NCBI GenBank assembly: GCA_016931365.1
Contig: JAFGEY010000510.1
Span: 1-7,252, forward strand
DNA: 7,252 bases
From: Anaerolineae bacterium
GTDB lineage: Bacteria; Chloroflexota; Anaerolineae; JAFGEY01
Direction of reading: 5' to 3'
The stretch's first letter is position 1, and each line of letters starts with the position of its first letter. The translations under genes and the position numbers were made by a program. This document shows, one piece after another, positions 1-5,021 of this stretch. The notes under the pieces are model-generated. The model ran no database searches, was not told the origin of the DNA, and saw only the letters and a program-made list of their open reading frames with translations.

Positions 1-395
1 GTGTGATAGCGCGTGCTCCACTCCAGGTAGCGCCGCTGCGCCGGCGGGTGTGCCTCGGGGTGGTAGCGATAGCCCACATCGTGGATGGTCACGACACTCC
101 GGCGCGGATGGACGAGCGGTAGCACGTGCGAGGGCACAAAAAGCAGATCGGGCGGGCGCAGTACCATCTCGAGCGAGAAGCGCAGGTGTGTCCACAGCCG
201 GGGAAAAGGCATGACCCGCCACTCGCAATGGGGCGCAGACGGAATCAAACCGGCGGGCGGGGCGTCGTTGAAATAAAGCCGAAACTGCCAGTCGGGCCGC
301 AGGCGCAGCAGGTGACGGATCAAGTGCAGCGAATAAACCTCAGTGCCGGTGCGTTGAGCGATGGTGGTGCGGCTGGCGTCGATGCCGATCAACAT
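1..395 (-). CDS. Glycosyltransferase, GT4/GT-B type, N-terminal part (runs off left edge)
   Basis: This is the first 131 residues of a probable retaining GT-B sugar transferase (glycosyltransferase group 1 / GT4), a cytoplasmic or membrane-associated enzyme that moves a sugar from a nucleotide-sugar donor to an acceptor such as a surface glycan or lipid. The protein opens with MLIGIDASRTTIAQRTGTEV, the usual beta-strand plus acceptor-side loop of the family (IGIDASR, then an R-x-G-x-E/G-x-Y-type segment). Later come PPDLLFVPSHVLPL and SVVTIHDVGYRYHP, which match the 'D-hl-h-P-s-x-h-P' and 'TIHD' motifs before the interdomain region. The donor-binding C-terminal domain lies outside the window. 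The start ATG (393-395) shares its A with the TGA stop of the upstream cupin gene, so the two are probably translationally coupled in one operon. Donor and acceptor cannot be inferred. Confidence 0.86.
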   Translation of the reverse strand, partial: MLIGIDASRTTIAQRTGTEVYSLHLIRHLLRLRPDWQFRLYFNDAPPAGLIPSAPHCEWRVMPFPRLWTHLRFSLEMVLRPPDLLFVPSHVLPLVHPRRSVVTIHDVGYRYHPEAHPPAQRRYLEWSTRYH

Positions 396-763
396 CAGAT
401 ACCGGCATATTTGTCGTGCAGCTCTTCCAGCCAGCGATGCGGGATCAGGCACATAAAGCGCAGCACGTCGCCGCCGGTGTTGCGAAACTGGTGCAACTCG
501 TTGCCATCGACCAGCACCGTCGAGCCGGGCACCAGGGGCGACTCACCCGCCTCGGTGGCAAATACACCCTGCCCGGCCAACACAAAGACCTCGTGCTCCC
601 ACCAATGGCTGTGCTGGGGCGTCGCACTGCCGGGCTGCACTTCGAGAATGCGCATCGCAAAGTGCGGTGCACCGTCTCGTTCGTTGAGAATCCAGCGGAT
701 GGTCACGCCGGGTGCGTCGGGCACATCTTGAGCGGGAACATCCGTCCAGTGTTTGATTTTCAT
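395..763 (-). CDS. Small single-domain cupin (Cupin_2-like) protein
   Basis: A 122-residue protein that is essentially one beta-barrel cupin domain. Cupin motif 1 is visible as PGSATPQHSHWWEHEVFVL (residues 44-62), giving metal-ligand candidates H51, H53 and E58. Motif 2 follows as DGNELHQFRN (86-95) with the fourth ligand H91. The full 3-His/1-Glu set is therefore present and a bound divalent metal is likely. Such proteins may be dioxygenases, isomerases or small-molecule sensors, and the sequence alone does not decide which. There is no signal peptide, so it should be cytoplasmic. The ATG at 761-763 is preceded by a GAGAGGA ribosome-binding site about 7 bases away. Its stop overlaps the glycosyltransferase start by one base, suggesting a shared transcript from the promoter at 832-860. 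Confidence 0.9.
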   Translation of the reverse strand: MKIKHWTDVPAQDVPDAPGVTIRWILNERDGAPHFAMRILEVQPGSATPQHSHWWEHEVFVLAGQGVFATEAGESPLVPGSTVLVDGNELHQFRNTGGDVLRFMCLIPHRWLEELHDKYAGI

Positions 764-831
764 GCGGGTATCCTCTCTGTTTTTTGACTACCGACCACCG
801 ACAGCAGACTGCCGACGTGGTTGTTGGAAAA

Positions 832-860
832 ACTGTAGCATCCGGCCAGGGATTTGTCAA
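832..860 (-). promoter_or_regulatory. Sigma70-type promoter for the cupin-glycosyltransferase unit
   Basis: Read on the minus strand, a consensus -35 TTGACA (855-860) is separated by 17 bp from TACAGT (832-837), which matches the -10 consensus at four of six bases. The -10 is preceded by TGC, an extended -10 form. Initiation would fall near 825, leaving a leader of about 60 nt before the cupin ATG at 763. Seen by eye only. Confidence 0.6.
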
Positions 861-881
861 TGCTCCGTGCTCTGTGCTCTC
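861..881. repeat. Three tandem 7-bp units (TGCTCYS)
   Basis: TGCTCCG, TGCTCTG and TGCTCTC follow each other directly, three copies of a 7-mer with one or two changes. They lie immediately upstream of the -35 box of the cupin promoter. They may be part of a larger degenerate intergenic repeat together with the block at 890-927. Confidence 0.6.
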
Positions 882-889
882 GCCGAAAT

Positions 890-927
890 AACTCAACGCC
901 AAGTCGCAAAGACACAAAGGTTTGAGG
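890..927. repeat. Degenerate intergenic repeat of the 'CGCCAAGxCGCAAAGxCxCAAAGG' kind
   Basis: The stretch holds AACTCAACGCC, AAGTCGCAAA and GACACAAAGG followed by TTTGAGG. It contains an internal repetition (CGCAAAGA / CACAAAGG) and short complementary ends (CTCAA and TTGAG). From memory, very similar strings recur in intergenic DNA of many environmental bacteria. No coding role is apparent, and it sits just downstream of the htpG stop. The copy number in this genome cannot be seen from one window. Confidence 0.5.
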
Positions 928-942
928 CATTGAAATTGGCTC

Positions 943-2826
943 TTATTCACGACCAGTGGGTTTCCCCGTCGCGGCCTCCATCAAGGCCTGGATGCGTCCG
1001 ATCATCCCCGCCGGGTTGGGATGAATGCCTTCCACCAGCAGCGCGTTCTCGTAAAGCTGCTCGATGCATTGATCGATCAACGGGTCTTGCGGCGCGGTCT
1101 GCACCAGGTTGGAAATGCCTGCCACCAGACTGTGTCGTGGGTTGACCTCCATAATCTTTTTGGGCACTTGATATTCCTCGTTGAGCAGCCGATAGACACG
1201 ATGCATTTCGCTGCCGGGCACGTTGGCCGGGTTGACCAGCCGACACGGGCTGTCGACGAGCAATTTGGCTTCGCGCACCTCGGTCACCTTGTCGCCGAGC
1301 ACATTGCGAAAGCGCTCCAGGAGGGTGCTGAACGCTTCATCCTGAACTTTGTCGTGAGGCAGCTCTTCTTTCTCGGCTTCCTGTCCGGGCAGTTCCAGGC
1401 TCGCATCATCGACGTTGCGCAGTTTTTTGCCCTCATAGTCGGGCAGGCCCATGATCGTAAAGCTGTCAATCGGCTCGGTCAGGAACAGCACTTGTATGTC
1501 GCGCGCCTTGAACGCATCAAGGTGCGGGCTGACCCGGATCGAGGCCAGGTCTTCGCCAAAGGCATAATAGATGTCCTCCTGCCCTTCGACCATCCGCCCG
1601 ACGTATTCGCGCAGCGAGATGAGCACGTCGCCCTCGGCCCTGGACGAGTGAAAGCGCAGCAGATCGACCAGCCGCTCGCGGTCGCCTGGCTCGGTCGAGA
1701 TGCCCTCTTTGATGAAAGGGCCAAACTCAGCCCAGAAGGTGCGATAGTCATCCGGCTTGTCTTTGGCCATCTCTTCCAGCGCGCCGGTGATCTTGCGCAC
1801 CAGATTGCGCTTGACCGTGTTCAGCACGCGGTTGGTCTGCACCACCTCGCGCGAGACATTCAGCGGCAAATCGTCCGAGTCGACCACCCCTTCAACAAAG
1901 CGTAAATAATTGGGCAGCAGGTCCTTATTGTGCTCCTGGATCAGGATTTTGCGCGAGTAGAGCCGCAGGCCGTGATCGGTGCGCGCGGTCAGCAGGCTGT
2001 AATCGCGGCGCGACGGCACATAGAGGATGCTGAAAATCTGGATCGGCGTGTCGACCGAAAGATGGGCGTGCAGGGTCGGCGGTTGAAAATCGTAGGTCAG
2101 ATGGCGATAGAATTCCTCGTACTGCTCGTCCGTCACCTCACCAGGCGGCTGACGCCAGAGCGCCGTTTTCTGATTGGCCACCATCTCGCCCACGTAAATC
2201 GGGAAAGGCACAAAGTCGGAATAGCGCTTGACGATATTTTCCAGCCGGTAGGCCTTGAGAAATTCTTCCGCTGCATCCTCCTTGAGCTTGAGGATTACCG
2301 ACGTGCCGCGATGCTCGCGCTCGGATGGCTCGATGGTAAAGCGGTTCGTGCCGTCCGACTTCCAGGCATAAACCTCGGCATCGGGACGGTAGGAGCGCGA
2401 AATGACGGTGATCTCGCTGGCGACCATAAAGGCTGAATAAAAACCCACCCCAAACTGGCCGATCTGATCGACGCTGGCGCGTTGATCCTCTTCCAACGCC
2501 TTGAGGAAGGCCTTGGCCCCAGAGTAGGCGATGGTGCCCAGATTCTCGACCAGCTCGTCGCGGGTCATGCCGATGCCCGAGTCGGCGACGGTGATCGTTT
2601 TGGCTTCCTCGTCAAAGTCGATGTGGATTTCCAGCGCCGCATCCGGCTCGAGCACCTCGCGGTTAGTCAGCATCTCGAACTGCAAGCGGCCGAGCGCGTC
2701 GGCGGCGTTAGAGACCAGCTCACGCAGGAAAATCTCGCGCTCCTTGTACAGCGAGTGGATCAGAATGTCCAGCAGTTGCTGGATTTCGGTACGGAATTCA
2801 AAGGACGTGGTCTGGATTTCTGACAT
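943..2826 (-). CDS. htpG: Molecular chaperone HtpG (Hsp90 family)
   Basis: A complete 627-residue bacterial Hsp90, the usual length. This cytoplasmic homodimeric chaperone uses ATP-driven clamp closure to remodel client proteins. The N-terminal GHKL ATPase domain (about 1-215) shows the expected signatures: REIFLRELVSNAADAL with catalytic E36, N40 and D43; VADSGIGM with D82 and G86 for the adenine pocket; the lid LGTIAYSGAK (96-105); and IGQFGVGFYSAF (122-133). The middle domain carries LPLNVSREVVQTNRVL, including the conserved arginine that contacts ATP. The C-terminal dimerisation domain ends in PTGRE, with no MEEVD tail, as expected for bacteria. The frame stays open 24 codons further upstream, but the ATG at 2824-2826 begins the conserved MSEIQTTSFEFRTEIQQLL start and has a GGAGGA site. 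It appears monocistronic. Upstream lie two inverted-repeat elements; no CIRCE operator was found. Confidence 0.98.
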   Translation of the reverse strand: MSEIQTTSFEFRTEIQQLLDILIHSLYKEREIFLRELVSNAADALGRLQFEMLTNREVLEPDAALEIHIDFDEEAKTITVADSGIGMTRDELVENLGTIAYSGAKAFLKALEEDQRASVDQIGQFGVGFYSAFMVASEITVISRSYRPDAEVYAWKSDGTNRFTIEPSEREHRGTSVILKLKEDAAEEFLKAYRLENIVKRYSDFVPFPIYVGEMVANQKTALWRQPPGEVTDEQYEEFYRHLTYDFQPPTLHAHLSVDTPIQIFSILYVPSRRDYSLLTARTDHGLRLYSRKILIQEHNKDLLPNYLRFVEGVVDSDDLPLNVSREVVQTNRVLNTVKRNLVRKITGALEEMAKDKPDDYRTFWAEFGPFIKEGISTEPGDRERLVDLLRFHSSRAEGDVLISLREYVGRMVEGQEDIYYAFGEDLASIRVSPHLDAFKARDIQVLFLTEPIDSFTIMGLPDYEGKKLRNVDDASLELPGQEAEKEELPHDKVQDEAFSTLLERFRNVLGDKVTEVREAKLLVDSPCRLVNPANVPGSEMHRVYRLLNEEYQVPKKIMEVNPRHSLVAGISNLVQTAPQDPLIDQCIEQLYENALLVEGIHPNPAGMIGRIQALMEAATGKPTGRE

Positions 2827-2830
2827 AATT

Positions 2831-2836
2831 TCCTCC
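2831..2836 (-). promoter_or_regulatory. Ribosome-binding site fixing the htpG start
   Basis: The minus strand reads GGAGGA, four bases from the run-in to the ATG at 2826. This supports MSEIQ as the true N-terminus rather than the longer open frame that would begin inside the inverted-repeat element upstream. Confidence 0.8.
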
Positions 2837-2849
2837 GGATATTTTAATA

Positions 2850-2952
2850 GTAAGGGCGAGGCATCCCTCAACAACGGTTCAATCACCAGGATGCACATCT
2901 AGAAGAACGAGGCCGGTTCAACAGGCTCTATCCAGGGATGCCTCGCCCTTAC
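2850..2952. repeat. 103-bp inverted-repeat element with perfect 19-bp arms
   Basis: The arm gtaagggcgaggcatccct (2850-2868) is exactly the reverse complement of 2934-2952. The arms enclose a 65-bp centre that itself contains two direct copies of CGGTTCAA (2875-2882 and 2914-2921). Neither arm extends further and no clear target duplication flanks it. There is no open frame of note. The left arm ends 14 bp from the htpG ribosome-binding site, so a transcript starting upstream would carry a 19-bp stem in its leader. It may be a MITE or a palindromic repeat split by an insertion; GTA-GGGGCGA-type palindromes are, from memory, common in Chloroflexota spacers. Confidence 0.85.
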
Positions 2953-2998
2953 CAGAGCGACACCTCTATGGGCATTTTTTAGCACACAAACATTAGAT

Positions 2999-3162
2999 GG
3001 GCATAAGAGCAATACCCGTGAATGAGAACTGGATTTCGACAGGATTGACAGGATTCCAAGGGTACCTGAAAATATAGCGATAACATACGTGTCAAAATAA
3101 TCCTGTCCATCTTGTTCGTCCTGTCCGAATTGGATTCACTCACGGGTATTGGGCATAAAAGC
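2999..3162. mobile_element. MITE-like element (3011-3150) with 12-bp flanking direct repeats
   Basis: The ends are AATACCCGTGA (3011-3021) and TCACGGGTATT (3140-3150), perfect terminal inverted repeats. The complementarity continues imperfectly inward for about 45-50 bp per arm and includes the CAGGATTGACAGGATT motif at 3040-3055, mirrored at 3099-3126. The 43-bp centre is AT-rich. Immediately outside lie gggcataagagc (2999-3010) and gggcataaaagc (3151-3162), identical at 11 of 12 positions, as expected of an aged target-site duplication. The element encodes no protein and abuts the stop codon of the RsmI-like gene at 3164. It could have moved using a transposase encoded elsewhere. Element boundaries are uncertain by one or two bases. 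Confidence 0.65.
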
Positions 3163-3163
3163 G

Positions 3164-3916
3164 TCAGAAATTTTCCCGCATCCCGGCGGCGATGGTATAG
3201 ACCTTGCGCCGGGGCCAGCCAGACCGTTGGGCGACCTCTTGCGCCGCATCGCGCGGGGACGTGCCGCCGTCCAACGCCTGCTGCACAGCCCGGCGCACCT
3301 CCACCTCGCTCCAGGTTGGCGACTCGCTCGCTCCCTCGATGGCCAGGATCGCCTCAGCAGAAAGACATTCTGGGGACTGCGCCACAAGTCCGCGCCAGGT
3401 CAGATCGAGGCTAAAGAGCGCCGCGCGGCGATCGCCCAAGGCGGCCAGCAGCGACAGTTTTGCGGCGGGCCAACCGGCGGGATCGACGGCAAAGAGCAGC
3501 GTGTGCCGTTCCTGAGCACATGGGGCGAGGTCGGCGGGAATGTATGGGTAGAATGCGAAGCGGTCGGCGGGCAGGCCGGAGAGGATCAGCGCCGTAACCG
3601 CGTCGACAGGGCCGGGCAGGGGCACCACGTCGACGCTGGCCGCAAGCGGCTGGGCGATCAACTGCGCCAGCAGCGCGTGCGGGCGATCCAGGGTGCGGTC
3701 AAGCCAGGCTACATCGCCGCCGGACAGCAGATCGAGCAGTCCTTGCACATCGGGCAGACTGACGGACGGCGTTGCGATGCCGCATTCATCCAGTAGGGCG
3801 CGCGCGGCAGGCAGGTTGATTGCCACAACCGTCGGCGACTGGCCGAGGGTCCGCGCGGCGCGCAGCGGCAGGTCGTCGGCGCAGGCAGCGCGCTCAACCA
3901 GATACAGCTTGCCCAT
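3164..3916 (-). CDS. RsmI-like (tetrapyrrole methylase fold) protein lacking SAM-binding/catalytic motifs
   Basis: This 250-residue protein has the framework of RsmI, which 2'-O-methylates C1402 of 16S rRNA using SAM. Matching parts are MGKLYLVERA at the N-terminus, VVPLPGPVDAVTALILSGLP (97-116) followed by ADRFAFYPYIP, and a C-terminal helical segment (about 202-245; TSPRDAAQEVAQRSGWPRRK) resembling the RsmI helix-turn-helix tail. However, at the position of the family's AEDTR motif it reads AINLP (32-36). Where SDAGTPxxxDPG should stand it reads LDRTLDRPHALL (72-83), with spacing almost preserved. Both motifs belong to the conserved core of true RsmI, so this is probably a catalytically inactive or re-purposed paralogue; canonical rsmI is expected elsewhere. 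The start ATG at 3914-3916 is preferred over a GTG at 3928 because MGKLYLV matches the family N-terminus. It overlaps the upstream UroD-like gene by 23 nt. Confidence 0.72.
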   Translation of the reverse strand: MGKLYLVERAACADDLPLRAARTLGQSPTVVAINLPAARALLDECGIATPSVSLPDVQGLLDLLSGGDVAWLDRTLDRPHALLAQLIAQPLAASVDVVPLPGPVDAVTALILSGLPADRFAFYPYIPADLAPCAQERHTLLFAVDPAGWPAAKLSLLAALGDRRAALFSLDLTWRGLVAQSPECLSAEAILAIEGASESPTWSEVEVRRAVQQALDGGTSPRDAAQEVAQRSGWPRRKVYTIAAGMRENF

Positions 3917-4871
3917 AACGCTCTGCACTTAATCTAAGAAATTCTTCGCACATCACTTCAATCGCTTCCTGTCGATGGCCTGCGCCAATGGGGTCGGAGT
4001 ACCAGCGCGGGATGAACCCGCCGCCGGGCCGGCCGAGCTGATCGACCATCTGGCGGCAGTAAGCACGAATCTCGTCGAGCGAGCCGTGGGCCATCGTCTG
4101 CTGGATGTCCACCGGTGAGAAAAAGGTCAGCCGCCCGCCAAAGCGCTCGCCGAGCAGGGTCAGGCCCATGTTTTCCTGCTGATCCATGTGGATCACGTCC
4201 AGGCCGATCTCGATCAGGTCGTCCAAAATATCGACGATGTAGCCACAACTGTGCAATAAAGTGAGCATCCCCGCCTCGTGCGCGGCCCGGTAGATGCGGG
4301 CGTAGCGCGGCTTCCAGATCTCGCGCCATTTGGCCGGCGAGATCATCAGCGCGTCTTGCAGGCCCCAGTCGTCACAAAAGATGTACCCATCGGCCCCAGC
4401 CTCGGCGTAACGCTCGACTGCATACAAATTCATCTCGACCAACACGTCGATCAACTGCCCCAACTGCTCCGGCGCATCGTAAATGTCGGTCCAGGTGCTG
4501 GTCAGCCCGCGGATGAAATGCACCCGTTCGTAAATCGAGATACCATCGGCGAGCAGAAAACGATCGCTCGCACGTGAACGTGCGCCATCGAGCATCTGCC
4601 AGCGGCGTTCCTCGCGGATGTCGGGGATCGACAGACGATCCCAATCGGTCCAGCTTTTGAGCAGAAACTCTTTGACCTCGCCCAACTGGCACACGCCGAT
4701 GTTGTGCCACACCGCCCCCCACTCGTCGACGCCCTGCGACGGGCGCGCGTCGGGCGAAGGGGTCATCCCGATGTGGGTGAAATCGCTGCCGTAAGGTGCG
4801 GGAAAATCGCAGGGCAGCCGGTCAGCGCCCTGAAAGCGGATCGTGCGTTGGACCACCTCGCGCGGGTTCAT
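3894..4871 (-). CDS. Uroporphyrinogen decarboxylase-like (UroD/MtaA superfamily) protein
   Basis: A 325-residue TIM-barrel protein of the UroD superfamily, which covers haem-pathway uroporphyrinogen decarboxylase and Zn-dependent corrinoid-linked methyltransferases (MtaA/MtbA type). It begins MNPREVVQRTIRFQGADRLP, the usual family opening. It shows ERVHFIRGLTSTW (115-127), GADGYIFCDDWGLQDALMIS (159-178) and LLHSCGYIVDILDDLIEIGL (205-224) with H207 and C209, which are candidate zinc ligands as in methyltransferase members. The end of the barrel is GGGFIPRWYSDPIGAG. The haem-enzyme N-terminal arginine signature is not evident, so a methyltransferase-like or unknown role is more likely than HemE. 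The frame is open 27 codons further upstream, but the ATG at 4871 has an AAGGAGG site and the longer version would cover the promoter at 4905-4933. No corrinoid-binding protein is nearby. It overlaps the RsmI-like gene downstream. Confidence 0.88.
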   Translation of the reverse strand: MNPREVVQRTIRFQGADRLPCDFPAPYGSDFTHIGMTPSPDARPSQGVDEWGAVWHNIGVCQLGEVKEFLLKSWTDWDRLSIPDIREERRWQMLDGARSRASDRFLLADGISIYERVHFIRGLTSTWTDIYDAPEQLGQLIDVLVEMNLYAVERYAEAGADGYIFCDDWGLQDALMISPAKWREIWKPRYARIYRAAHEAGMLTLLHSCGYIVDILDDLIEIGLDVIHMDQQENMGLTLLGERFGGRLTFFSPVDIQQTMAHGSLDEIRAYCRQMVDQLGRPGGGFIPRWYSDPIGAGHRQEAIEVMCEEFLRLSAERYGQAVSG

Positions 4872-4876
4872 CGTCG

Positions 4877-4883
4877 CCTCCTT
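4877..4883 (-). promoter_or_regulatory. Ribosome-binding site fixing the UroD-like start
   Basis: The minus strand reads AAGGAGG with a 5-base spacer to the ATG at 4871. It is a near-perfect site and excludes the longer in-frame start at 4952. Confidence 0.85.
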
Positions 4884-4904
4884 GGTTGTGGATCGATGGA
4901 AACG

Positions 4905-4933
4905 AGTATAATGGAAGACAGAGAAAAGTGCAA
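4905..4933 (-). promoter_or_regulatory. Sigma70-type promoter for the UroD-like/RsmI-like unit
   Basis: On the minus strand TTGCAC (4928-4933) and TATACT (4905-4910) are 17 bp apart, four of six and five of six matches to consensus. Initiation near 4898 would leave a leader of about 27 nt containing the AAGGAGG site. Confidence 0.7.
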
Positions 4934-4965
4934 AATGGTTCAATTGCCGCATATACCTGCTTTCA

Positions 4966-4994
4966 TTGTCCCCAATGTTCTTCTATGCTATAAT
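4966..4994 (+). promoter_or_regulatory. Sigma70-type promoter for the membrane ATPase-propeller gene
   Basis: TTGTCC (4966-4971) is followed after 17 bp by a perfect TATAAT (4989-4994), which is preceded by TGC as an extended -10. Initiation near 5001 gives a leader of about 21 nt holding GAGGAG (5010-5015), six bases before the ATG at 5022. Confidence 0.75.
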
Positions 4995-5021
4995 CATACC
5001 AACAAAGGTGAGGAGAGATCG

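Larger units (their letters stand above)
2827..3163. other. Non-coding gap between htpG and the RsmI-like gene
   Basis: This 337-base stretch is more AT-rich than its surroundings and has no credible coding frame. It contains the two inverted-repeat elements described separately, the htpG ribosome-binding site, and a 46-base piece between the elements (2953-2998) with a TTTTTT run and two copies of ATGGGCAT (2968-2975, 2997-3004). No convincing htpG promoter or intrinsic terminator could be picked out by eye. Confidence 0.7.

Noticed and set aside
126..731. Plus-strand frame across the glycosyltransferase and cupin genes
   Set aside because: It spans two recognisable minus-strand genes and their junction; no domain of its own.
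1021..1905. Long plus-strand open frame opposite htpG
   Set aside because: It is the mirror of the strongly conserved HtpG coding sequence, has no recognisable domain and no ribosome-binding site; GC-rich codon usage produces such frames.
2844..2872. TTGAGG-16 bp-TATTAA as an htpG promoter on the minus strand
   Set aside because: It would start transcription almost at the ribosome-binding site, matches are weak, and it overlaps the inverted-repeat arm; not convincing by eye.
2976..2988. Possible CIRCE heat-shock operator (TTAGCACAC) upstream of htpG
   Set aside because: Only one half resembles the TTAGCACTC half-site; the required GAGTGCTAA nine bases away is absent.
2850..3162. CRISPR array or intrinsic terminator in the htpG upstream gap
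   Set aside because: The repeats are inverted rather than regularly spaced direct repeats, and the stems have loops of 65 bp or more with no following T-run in either gene's direction.
3149..3796. Plus-strand frame opposite the RsmI-like gene
   Set aside because: The minus strand shows clear family similarity (LYLV, VVPLPGP, helical tail), while the plus frame shows none and starts inside the MITE-like element's end.
4872..4952. 27-codon N-terminal extension of the UroD-like protein
   Set aside because: It would read through the promoter boxes at 4905-4933, does not match the family N-terminus, and lacks the good ribosome-binding site that the ATG at 4871 has.
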